From Syntrophomonadaceae bacterium (GTDB lineage: Bacteria > Bacillota > Dethiobacteria > DTU022), in NCBI GenBank assembly GCA_007126465.1, contig SLBE01000037.1:1-6635 (forward strand): a stretch of DNA of 6,635 nt, in the 5' to 3' direction. A program made the translations under genes and the position numbers. A model generated the notes under the pieces. It did no database searches and was not told the DNA's origin. It saw nothing but the letters and a program-made list of their open reading frames with translations. Positions 1-6,263 of this stretch are shown here, piece after piece; positions within the stretch are counted from its first letter, which is position 1, and each line of letters opens with the position of its first letter.

Positions 1-868
1 AAGCAACATTGGCCTGCGCTTCCTGGGTCAACGCCCCCAGGTGCGGAGTGGCAATAACATTATCCAGCTCTAAGAGCTTGCAACTTTCGGGCGGTTCCTG
101 TTCAAAAACATCAAGGGCAGCGCCGGCAACTTTCCCGTCCTGCAGGGCACTGCACAGGGCATCTTCGTCAATAAGACCTCCACGGGCACAATTAACAATC
201 CGCACATCAGGTTTGAGCATGGCAATTTCTTTTTCCCCAATCAGGTGATGGGTTGAAGAGCCAAGCGGCAGGTGCAGGGTAATAAAATCTGACTGCTTTA
301 ATAAATCCTCAAATGCAACCATGTCAACCCCCATCTTTTCTGCCTGTTCGGAAGATATATACGGATCATAACCCATGATTTTCATCCCCATGGCCCTGGC
401 CCTGCGGGCCACTTCACTGCCAATTCTGCCCAGACCGACAACTCCCAGGGTTTTATTGTTAAGTTCAACTCCAATATGTTCCGACCTTTTCCACTCACCC
501 CGTTTAACCGAACTATTAGCTACCGGTATATTACGGGCCAGTGAAGTTAAAAGAGCGATAGCGTGCTCCGCGGCAGATATCGTATTGCCATGTGGTGCAT
601 TGACGACTATAATACCTTTTTCCGTCGCTTTATCTACATCAATATTATCAACCCCGACCCCGGCCCGGCCAATTACCTTGAGTTTCTTGCCGGCCTCTAT
701 CACTTCAGCTTTAACCTTAGTCCTGCTGCGCACAACCAGGGCATCATACTTTTCAATCTGTTCCAACAGCTCTTCGGGACTGATATCAGGTTTAAAGTCG
801 ACTTCGGCATTTTCTTTTAAATAATCAAGTCCTTCCCCGGACAGGGAATCGCTAACCAGTACTTTCAA
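1..868 (-). CDS. serA: D-3-phosphoglycerate dehydrogenase, N-terminal 289 residues (3' end outside window)
   Basis: This enzyme oxidises 3-phosphoglycerate to 3-phosphohydroxypyruvate with NAD, the first step of serine synthesis in the cytosol. Reading the minus strand from TTG at 868 gives an open frame of 289 codons that runs off the window. Visible landmarks are GRAGVGVDNID (67-77), the NAD-binding Rossmann loop LGVVGLGRIGSEVARRA (141-157) followed by YDP (167-169), the substrate/catalytic Arg in NCARGGLIDEDAL (R229), the catalytic Glu in DVFEQEP (E258) and the catalytic His in TPHLGALTQEAQ (H276). These are the D-2-hydroxyacid dehydrogenase signatures in SerA form. Clostridial SerA is usually about 525 residues, so the C-terminal regulatory part (ASB and ACT domains) would lie beyond position 1 and cannot be seen. 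The TTG start is chosen because AGGAGGTG sits 6 nt upstream; an in-frame GTG at 877 lies inside that site. Family assignment is very secure. Confidence 0.96.
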   Translation of the reverse strand, partial: MKVLVSDSLSGEGLDYLKENAEVDFKPDISPEELLEQIEKYDALVVRSRTKVKAEVIEAGKKLKVIGRAGVGVDNIDVDKATEKGIIVVNAPHGNTISAAEHAIALLTSLARNIPVANSSVKRGEWKRSEHIGVELNNKTLGVVGLGRIGSEVARRARAMGMKIMGYDPYISSEQAEKMGVDMVAFEDLLKQSDFITLHLPLGSSTHHLIGEKEIAMLKPDVRIVNCARGGLIDEDALCSALQDGKVAGAALDVFEQEPPESCKLLELDNVIATPHLGALTQEAQANVA

Positions 869-874
869 TAAAGA

Positions 875-882
875 CACCTCCT
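875..882 (-). promoter_or_regulatory. Shine-Dalgarno site of serA (decides TTG start)
   Basis: The minus strand reads AGGAGGTG, a near-perfect anti-16S complement, 6 nt before TTG at 868. No ATG lies in frame near it. The site therefore fixes TTG as the start and excludes the in-frame GTG that overlaps the site itself. Confidence 0.85.
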
Positions 883-988
883 GATTAATATCTCTTGGTT
901 TAATATAAGTTGTATTTCCTGGTGTATACTACCGGTTTGAAAATGTTATAAGCCGGCAACAGACGTCAGGCTATGCTAATAATACTAT

Positions 989-1016
989 ATCATATGGAGA
1001 ATAAAAAGAATAACAA
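989..1016 (-). promoter_or_regulatory. Candidate sigma-A promoter for serA
   Basis: On the minus strand a -35-like TTGTTA (1016-1011, 4 of 6 consensus bases) is followed after 16 bp by a -10-like TATGAT (994-989, 5 of 6). It begins 2 nt after the stop codon of the upstream c-di-GMP gene and would start transcription near 982, giving a leader of roughly 114 nt before the TTG start. The surrounding sequence is AT-rich, so chance matches are likely. It is the best candidate in the 149-bp gap but remains unproven. Confidence 0.4.
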
Positions 1017-1017
1017 A

Positions 1018-3750
1018 TCAACATTCAATTTTGGAGTAACTAATTAATTTAAGAAATACATTGATCAAGCTGGGGTCAAACTGCTTGCCGGAGTACTTTC
1101 TTAGCTCGGCAATTGCCTCATCCGGATGCATCGCTTTGCGGTATGGCCTATCACTGGTCATGGCGTCATAAGCATCGGCAATAGCCAGGACCCTGCACTC
1201 TACCGGAATGTCTTCACCTTTAATTCCTTCCGGGTAGCCCTGTCCATCCCAGTGTTCATGGTGTTTCAGTATCAGGTCGGCTATATCTTTTAAATCCTTC
1301 GAAGCAGAAGCAATGCGATGTCCTTTTTCCGGATGAGTCTTCATTGTTTTCCATTCCTCTTCATTCAAAGGACCTTCCTTAAATAAAATTTTATCGGGAA
1401 TACCTACTTTACCAAGATCATGAACATGAGCCAGTAAAATCAGGTCGGATAGCTGTTTTGTAGATAACCCTATTTCTTTGCCTATCTTTTTGCAAAGTTC
1501 TTCCAATCTACTGGCATGGCCTTCAGTTATGTAGTCACGTTCCCCAAGGGCGGCCATAAGTGATGATATGATTTGTGATTTTGCTCCCGTTCCTTTATGT
1601 ATCTTATCACGGTACATTAAATCATCAGCTTCTTTATAAGCATCAAAAATATTTCCTGAATCATTATTATCAGTTGTAGCCAGGCCCATTGAAATGCTGA
1701 GAGGCAGGTTACCATGACTGCGGTTATAATAATCTACCCTGGCTTTAATCCGTTTAGCTATGCCTTTGCCCAGGTAATAATCGGTGCGCGGCAGTAAAAT
1801 TGCAAATTCATCACCACCAACCCGGGCCAGAACATCAGACGAGCGAAGTACTTCTTTTAAAATCCCGGCACAGTTAACCAGCAGCCGATCTCCGCTTCCA
1901 TGACCAAGTGTATCATTAATAAGTTTCAGGCCGTCAAGATCGCAGGCGATTATAGTAATAGGATATTCCCTGCTCGCATTTAAACGGTTTAGTTCGTTGT
2001 CAAAGTAAGCCCTGTTGTAAAGGTCTGTCAATTGATCATGAAAGCTGAGGTATTTGAGCCTTTCTTCATAATGCTTGCGTTCAGTTATATCTCGAACCAC
2101 GCCCCGGAAACCTGCAGGCTGCCCATCCTGATCCTGTTTAAGGGTTATAGAAACTTCTATATAAATATGGCGCCCATCCCAGGTAGCTATCGGCAAATTA
2201 GCCGTTTTCTCAGGCATGCCGCTCTTGTAAACCCTGTTATAGGGTTCAAAAACTATTTTCGGATCTTTATACAACTGTTTATAATTAACTCCCATTAATT
2301 GATCCCTGGTGCAGCCAAAAATACTACAAAGAGAATCGTTAAAAAAAGTAAAGTTTCCGGCCAAATCCACTTCATAATAACCTTCCTCCATGGTAGCCAG
2401 TATTTCCCTGTATCGCGATTCTGATTTAATAAGTGCTTTTTCAGCCCGATTTTTCGATATTACATTTGAGATAATCTCGGCAATAACTTTTAACAGGGAA
2501 ACCTGTTCAACTGTCCAATTCCTTTTGCCCCTTACTGAATCAAAACCAAAAACCCTTCGCAGCTTACCTTCCCTGGTTACAGCAATCTGTAAAAATGATT
2601 CAATGCCCTGCTCACTGAACTCTTTTTCCTCTCTGCTGGCTTCCGGGGGGAGTTCGTCTAAATTATAAATATTGATAACTCCATCGTTTAAGAGCCGGCC
2701 CATCCACCATTGCCTTTGCTTAGTCGAGATGTCAATTATCCGGTCAGATTGAGACGGAATTCCTTCGGCACACCACTCATAATAGTCTTCCACCTTAATA
2801 TTTTCGTCATCGAAACATAACAGGTAGTTTCGATCGGCTTCCATGAACTGGCCGCAAATTTCTAAAACATATTGTACTTTCTCATTTAATTGCTCTGCAG
2901 TAACATTGACTAAAGCTCCTGAAACTTCTGAAACCAACCTTTCAATCCTTAACTGCCCGGCAAGTGCATTAACTGCTTCTTTTCGATCGGTAATATCAAT
3001 GGCAACAATGAAACCTGCATTTTTACCTTTAAAAACTGTGGTCGCCCCGGATAGATTGACCCATTTTTCTTCACCTGTTTTAGTAATAATTTTGAAATCG
3101 TAGCGTTGAGGAGCTGTCCCTCCCGACTGACGGCTTTGGCCACGTTTTTTGACCAGGGTCTTATAATCAGGGTGTATGAAATCCCAGAAGCGCATCTTAT
3201 ATAGCTCTTCCCTGGAATAACCAGATATCAATTCCCCTGCATCATTACTATAAACAAAATAATCCTCCTGATAAATCATAATAGCTATCGGTGAGTTTTC
3301 AGCAAGGATCCTGAATTTGGCTTCACTTTCCTTTAACTCTTCCTCAACTGACTTACGGGCAGTAATATCTGACAATAGAACAATATTCAACTCACCGAGC
3401 GGCGCCAATCGAAACTCAATCCAGACCCTGGTGCCGTCTTTACAGCAAATAGAGTATTCCGCCGGCTCAATATCTTTTTGTTCGAGGATTGCTGTATCAA
3501 AAGCCTGGGTCCACGTTCGACGAACATAGTCCCTGTAATCCTCATCCGGACAGGCAAGCTTCCACCATTTTTCAACTGTTGAAATATCATCGATGGTATA
3601 ACCGGTAAGCCGGGTGAATTTGTCATTTGCATAAATGCCATTTTGCTTTCGATCGATGATTACGACACCAGCCGGGGCTGCCTCCAGGAAAAGCCGGAGC
3701 TTTTCTTCAGTTTTTCGCAATTCTTCTTTCATATTCCCGGGAGGGCTCAA
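1018..3750 (-). CDS. PAS-PAS-GAF-PAS-GGDEF-HD-GYP protein (cyclic-di-GMP synthesis and hydrolysis)
   Basis: This is a multi-sensor c-di-GMP enzyme with both a cyclase and a phosphodiesterase domain. Residue numbers here count from the in-frame GTG at 3759. Domains are PAS1 (about 11-140), PAS2 (141-262), GAF (275-435), PAS3 (441-564), GGDEF (565-725) and HD-GYP (726-905). The cyclase site looks intact: D607 in DLDGLKLIND, GHGSGD (619-624) and GGDEF (648-652), with the inhibitory I-site RSSD (639-642) five residues before it. The phosphodiesterase site also looks intact: H748, HDLGKVGIPD (780-789), H809, HHEHWDGQGYP (833-843) and ADAYDAMTSDRPYR (861-874). No membrane segment or signal peptide is seen, so it should be cytosolic. 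The start is set at TTG 3750 because AAAGGAG lies 8 nt upstream. GTG 3759 abuts that SD, and ATG 3732 has only a weak GGGAA. The nagB stop (3758-3756) lies between SD and start, suggesting translational coupling. The ligands of the sensor domains cannot be read from sequence. Confidence 0.95.
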   Translation of the reverse strand: MSPPGNMKEELRKTEEKLRLFLEAAPAGVVIIDRKQNGIYANDKFTRLTGYTIDDISTVEKWWKLACPDEDYRDYVRRTWTQAFDTAILEQKDIEPAEYSICCKDGTRVWIEFRLAPLGELNIVLLSDITARKSVEEELKESEAKFRILAENSPIAIMIYQEDYFVYSNDAGELISGYSREELYKMRFWDFIHPDYKTLVKKRGQSRQSGGTAPQRYDFKIITKTGEEKWVNLSGATTVFKGKNAGFIVAIDITDRKEAVNALAGQLRIERLVSEVSGALVNVTAEQLNEKVQYVLEICGQFMEADRNYLLCFDDENIKVEDYYEWCAEGIPSQSDRIIDISTKQRQWWMGRLLNDGVINIYNLDELPPEASREEKEFSEQGIESFLQIAVTREGKLRRVFGFDSVRGKRNWTVEQVSLLKVIAEIISNVISKNRAEKALIKSESRYREILATMEEGYYEVDLAGNFTFFNDSLCSIFGCTRDQLMGVNYKQLYKDPKIVFEPYNRVYKSGMPEKTANLPIATWDGRHIYIEVSITLKQDQDGQPAGFRGVVRDITERKHYEERLKYLSFHDQLTDLYNRAYFDNELNRLNASREYPITIIACDLDGLKLINDTLGHGSGDRLLVNCAGILKEVLRSSDVLARVGGDEFAILLPRTDYYLGKGIAKRIKARVDYYNRSHGNLPLSISMGLATTDNNDSGNIFDAYKEADDLMYRDKIHKGTGAKSQIISSLMAALGERDYITEGHASRLEELCKKIGKEIGLSTKQLSDLILLAHVHDLGKVGIPDKILFKEGPLNEEEWKTMKTHPEKGHRIASASKDLKDIADLILKHHEHWDGQGYPEGIKGEDIPVECRVLAIADAYDAMTSDRPYRKAMHPDEAIAELRKYSGKQFDPSLINVFLKLISYSKIEC

Positions 3751-3755
3751 AATGA

Positions 3756-4493
3756 TCACTCCTTTGCCTGGAGTAAAGAAGCTGCTTCATGGTCTAAGAT
3801 AACCAGGGGATCATGGTGAAGCTGTAGCAGGGATGCCGGCAGTTCGGTAGTAACTTTACCACTTAGCATTTCTTTAACAGCTTTTGCCTTGTGAAAGCCA
3901 GATGCAAGCAGCATTATTTTTTTTGCCTTCATAATTGAACCTACACCCATGGTTACTGCCCTGCGTGGCACCTCATTTTTCGATTCAAAAAAGCGGCAGT
4001 TTGCTTCAATAGTTTCTTCAGTTAGATCTACAATATGTGTATCGACAGAAAGAAACCGGTCCGGCTCATTAAAGCCAATATGGCCATTTGTGCCGATACC
4101 GAGCACCTGTAGATCGATTCCCCCGGAGTTATTAATATTCTGATCATATTCAAGGCAGACTTTTTCCGGGTTATTTTTTTCGGCACAGGGGATATTAATA
4201 TTACAGCTTTTTACATTAACCTGGTTAAAGAAATGATTTTTCATATAATAGTGATAACTCTGGGGGTGGTCCGGGGCCAAACCCACATACTCATCAAGAT
4301 TAAAGGTAATAACTCCGCTAAAGTCAAGATTATCCTGCCGGTGCATTTGGCTCAAAATAGCATACATGCATTCCGGTGTTGAACCTGTTGCCAGGCCGAG
4401 TACTGAATTTTTATTGGTTCGAACCTGCTCGGCAACAATTTCTGCAGCCATTTGGCTTAACTCCCTGTAATCTGCCGCTATAACTATTTTCAT
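3756..4493 (-). CDS. nagB: Glucosamine-6-phosphate deaminase
   Basis: NagB interconverts glucosamine-6-phosphate and fructose-6-phosphate plus ammonia in the cytosol, feeding amino sugars into glycolysis. The 245-residue product carries the phosphate-binding loop GLATGSTP (33-40), the catalytic-base Asp in FNLDEYVGL (D67) and the active-site block GIGTNGHIGFNEP (132-144) with N136, H138 and E143. It also has RRAVTMGVGSIMKAK (177-191) and the C-terminal SLLQLHHDPLVILD (221-234). N136 stands where E. coli NagB has Asp141; Asn there is, from memory, usual in Bacillus-type enzymes. The length matches those short enzymes of about 240 residues rather than the 266-residue allosteric E. coli form. 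The ATG start has a somewhat distant AGGGGG SD, 11 nt away. The gene lies 24 bp after the nucleotidyltransferase-like gene and runs into the c-di-GMP gene. No nagA or sugar transporter is visible in the window. A 6-phosphogluconolactonase relative is excluded by the GHIGFNEP block. Confidence 0.96.
   Translation of the reverse strand: MKIVIAADYRELSQMAAEIVAEQVRTNKNSVLGLATGSTPECMYAILSQMHRQDNLDFSGVITFNLDEYVGLAPDHPQSYHYYMKNHFFNQVNVKSCNINIPCAEKNNPEKVCLEYDQNINNSGGIDLQVLGIGTNGHIGFNEPDRFLSVDTHIVDLTEETIEANCRFFESKNEVPRRAVTMGVGSIMKAKKIMLLASGFHKAKAVKEMLSGKVTTELPASLLQLHHDPLVILDHEAASLLQAKE
3759..3765 (-). promoter_or_regulatory. Shine-Dalgarno site of the c-di-GMP gene, inside nagB
   Basis: The minus strand reads AAAGGAG within the last codons of nagB (GCA AAG GAG TGA). 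It has 8 nt to TTG 3750 but no usable spacing to GTG 3759. The site favours a TTG start and means ribosomes finishing nagB cover the start region of the next gene. Confidence 0.6.
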
Positions 4494-4494
4494 A

Positions 4495-4516
4495 TAAACC
4501 AGTACCCCCTGGTATA
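4495..4516. repeat. Imperfect inverted repeat around the nagB Shine-Dalgarno
   Basis: The plus strand carries ACCAG (4498-4502) and CTGGT (4509-4513) separated by 6 bp. Two more pairs lie outside one mismatch (4495/4516 and 4496/4515). It fills almost all of the 24-bp gap between the nucleotidyltransferase-like gene and nagB. On the minus strand the loop is mostly the AGGGGG SD of nagB (4510-4505). It could be an RNA hairpin presenting the SD, an operator half-site pair, or chance. The stem is short. Confidence 0.35.
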
Positions 4517-4517
4517 A

Positions 4518-5417
4518 TTAAAATATTTCTTCTTTTTCCTCTGTTGTATAAAATAGGGCCATCAACTCATCCAAATCTGAAGTTTCAGGGGCTTTTAGCA
4601 AGGTTTCTTCCGCTTCAAACCTGTTATCAATTGCACTTTTTTCAAGAGCGCTAAGTTTACTGGGAATACCAAATTCAGCTAACAGTCCTTTAACCCGGTC
4701 GAAAATTGATTCGCTGCCGTACAGATATTCTCCTTCATGTATAATTTTAGCGGCGACCATTTTTTTGAAATCGTCAAATAAGAGCTGCTCCTGCACAATG
4801 CTGATATCCTTTACGATATAATCCATTTCCTCCTTGGCAGCAGGATTCATCAAGAGGTTGTATTTTTCCTTGTATAGCATGCTATCAAGTTCTTCCAGCA
4901 TTTTTTCAGGCAGATCTTCAGTTATAGAAATAATATCAAGATCAGAACCTCTTACAAGTTCACCGGTGGAAAATTCGGGACGTGGTTCAGTATGGGCCAT
5001 GCCAAAAACAACATCCCCTGCAATTATGAATGTGGCTTTATCCAAAAATGAATCCTGATCTGGGTGATTTCGGATCAAACGTTCAACAGTATTGCGGGCC
5101 AGTTCAATCTTTCTTCTGCTTATTTCTGCAATCTCTGTTTCAATTGTTGAAGCCTTTTTATTAATCTCTGCCTGATCGCGATTCAAACCAACAACCGTGT
5201 AGTTCAAAAATTCTCTCATGATAGAAGGTGACAAGCGCGCATAACCTTCGACTTTCTGGTCAAGCCGCAAATATCTTTTACCGACTATCCTGGTTTTAAT
5301 TTGATCAGAGCCTGTACAGTATTTCCAGGCAGCAAAAGTACTCATGCCGGTATCAAGTTGAAATTCCTTGCCGATTAAGGGTCCTTTATCCGCCAGTATA
5401 GTTAGCGCTTTTGTCAT
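4518..5417 (-). CDS. Unassigned protein with polymerase-beta-type nucleotidyltransferase core and possible winged-helix N-terminus
   Basis: I cannot assign a specific function to this 299-residue protein. Residues 1-75 are compatible with a winged-helix fold, with ARLSPSIMREFLNY (60-73) as a late helix. Residues 78-116 are highly charged and helical, possibly a coiled coil. The core (128-245) resembles a minimal nucleotidyltransferase: strand FIIAGDVVFG (130-139) in place of the usual GS...G loop, RGSDLDIISI (156-165) with the metal-binding pair D159/D161, and a candidate third carboxylate D199 in MDYIV. KIIHEGEYLYG (224-234) resembles the helix-plus-LYG ending common in these proteins. About 18 residues (140-157) separate the glycine loop from SDxD, longer than usual, and the loop Ser is replaced by Asp135. 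The C-terminus is acidic. The ATG has AGGTGA 9 nt upstream, overlapping the stop of the preceding gene. It could be an active transferase, an RNA- or protein-modifying enzyme or a degenerate regulator. The superfamily call is an inference from motifs. Confidence 0.7.
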   Translation of the reverse strand: MTKALTILADKGPLIGKEFQLDTGMSTFAAWKYCTGSDQIKTRIVGKRYLRLDQKVEGYARLSPSIMREFLNYTVVGLNRDQAEINKKASTIETEIAEISRRKIELARNTVERLIRNHPDQDSFLDKATFIIAGDVVFGMAHTEPRPEFSTGELVRGSDLDIISITEDLPEKMLEELDSMLYKEKYNLLMNPAAKEEMDYIVKDISIVQEQLLFDDFKKMVAAKIIHEGEYLYGSESIFDRVKGLLAEFGIPSKLSALEKSAIDNRFEAEETLLKAPETSDLDELMALFYTTEEKEEIF

Positions 5418-5426
5418 ATTATTAAA

Positions 5427-5432
5427 TCACCT
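5427..5432 (-). promoter_or_regulatory. Shine-Dalgarno of the nucleotidyltransferase-like gene, overlapping the upstream stop
   Basis: The minus strand reads AGGTGA, with the last three bases being the TGA stop of the beta-helix gene. The ATG at 5417 follows after 9 nt. This arrangement supports tight translational linkage of the two genes. Confidence 0.6.
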
Positions 5433-6239
5433 GATATTTTGACAATCCTGATCCTGCCTGACTTTGATCAAGGTGCCCTGTGAATAATAACCGCGAGCGG
5501 TCCCGTTCGGGTAAAGGAGGACATTTTTCGAAAGCAATGTCCCTGGAGCAGTAACGCTGTTACAACCTGTTTCGACTCCATCCCCTACTATAGCTCCAAA
5601 TTTCCGCAAACCGGTTTCATAAACAACATTATCAATATTTAATACCACCGGTGAATCTATCATTTTCAGATTGGCCAGCTTAGTGCCGGCCCCGAGGTTA
5701 ACTTTGCCCAGAATACTGTCACCGATATAGGCAAAATGCCCGGCTTTACTGCCACCAAGCATTACTGAAGATTTTATCTCTGTTGCATGACCGACCACAC
5801 AATCATCACCGACCAGGACATTGCCCCGGATATATGCACCGTGCCTGACTTCTGAATTATTTCCAATGTAAGACGGACCCTTGATCAGCGCTGTTGGTTC
5901 AATAATTGTGTTTTTGCCTATGTAAACCTGATCATCCATCAGGTAACAGCCGGCAAATATAATGCTGGCACCCTCAAGCACCAGGCCTTCTTTTTTCACT
6001 ATCGCTTTATTCCCCGAGATGTCAATTTCAAATCCTTTTTCGATAATTTCGCCGTTATAGAGAACCAGATCCTTTTCAATCAATGATTTGCCTTTACGGG
6101 CTAAGGCAGTATTCGGCACAAGTTGAGTTTTAATAAATCCCTTTATCTTACCCAGTGCTTCCCATACATATTCAGTGTCTGTGAAAAGCGGTTTAAAAGG
6201 ATTCGCTTCCAGTTCAAAAAAGTCCTCGGCTCTTAACAT
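5427..6239 (-). CDS. Stand-alone left-handed beta-helix sugar-phosphate acyltransferase, GlmU C-terminal-like
   Basis: Numbering is from the upstream ATG at 6248. The N-terminal part (about 5-60) is helical and contains FFELEANPFKPLF and YVWEAL, which I recall from stand-alone beta-helix proteins of this kind. From about 65 to 258 the sequence is made of hexapeptide-type turns such as YIGKNT, YIGNNS, LVGDDC and IVGDGV, which build a left-handed beta-helix. The stretch GHFAYIGDSILG (170-181) followed by VNLGAGTKLANLK (183-195) and LRKFGAIVGDG (214-224) parallels the GlmU acetyltransferase site, with H171 at the place of the catalytic His. The GlmU-type N-terminal uridylyltransferase domain is absent. 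It may acetylate glucosamine-1-phosphate or a related sugar phosphate using acetyl-CoA; the substrate is inferred. ATG 6239 (270 residues) is preferred because AGGGGAG lies 9 nt upstream, whereas ATG 6248 directly abuts that site. It lies about 25 bp after the cyclophilin-like gene. Confidence 0.88.
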   Translation of the reverse strand: MLRAEDFFELEANPFKPLFTDTEYVWEALGKIKGFIKTQLVPNTALARKGKSLIEKDLVLYNGEIIEKGFEIDISGNKAIVKKEGLVLEGASIIFAGCYLMDDQVYIGKNTIIEPTALIKGPSYIGNNSEVRHGAYIRGNVLVGDDCVVGHATEIKSSVMLGGSKAGHFAYIGDSILGKVNLGAGTKLANLKMIDSPVVLNIDNVVYETGLRKFGAIVGDGVETGCNSVTAPGTLLSKNVLLYPNGTARGYYSQGTLIKVRQDQDCQNIR

Positions 6240-6248
6240 GCTGCCCAT

Positions 6249-6255
6249 CTCCCCT
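6249..6255 (-). promoter_or_regulatory. Shine-Dalgarno of the beta-helix gene (decides second ATG)
   Basis: The minus strand reads AGGGGAG immediately followed by ATG (6248), then GGCAGC and a second in-frame ATG (6239). Spacing is 0 nt to the first and 9 nt to the second, so the second is the more likely start. Confidence 0.6.
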
Positions 6256-6263
6256 GAATTTAA

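Noticed and set aside
9..824. Open frames on the plus strand at 9-248, 375-824 and 563-820
   Set aside because: They lie antisense to serA, whose conserved catalytic motifs are unmistakable on the minus strand. Their translations are low-complexity Ser/Leu/Arg-rich and resemble no family.
918..974. Weak hairpins in the serA leader (ATAGCC/GGCTTAT at 974-948 and CCGGT/ACCAGG at 935-918)
   Set aside because: The stems are 5-6 bp with bulges, have no T-run for termination and no resemblance to a known riboswitch or T-box core. They are within what chance gives.
2032..3529. Plus-strand open frames at 2032-2298, 2390-2668, 2843-3103 and 3317-3529
   Set aside because: All are antisense to the PAS/GAF region of the c-di-GMP gene, have no convincing SD and show no recognisable domain.
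2949..3641. Alternative minus-strand frames at 2949-3143 and 3387-3641
   Set aside because: They are out-of-frame readings inside intact PAS domains. The main frame is continuous, so no frameshift is implied.
3949..5058. Plus-strand open frames at 3949-4143 and 4834-5058
   Set aside because: They are antisense to nagB and to the nucleotidyltransferase-like gene respectively and encode compositionally biased, unrecognisable peptides.
2127..5455. Short repeated string CCTGATCCTG-like near 2127 and 5445
   Set aside because: It occurs inside coding sequence as Asp-Gln-Asp codons in two unrelated genes; the match is short and isolated, so coincidence is sufficient.
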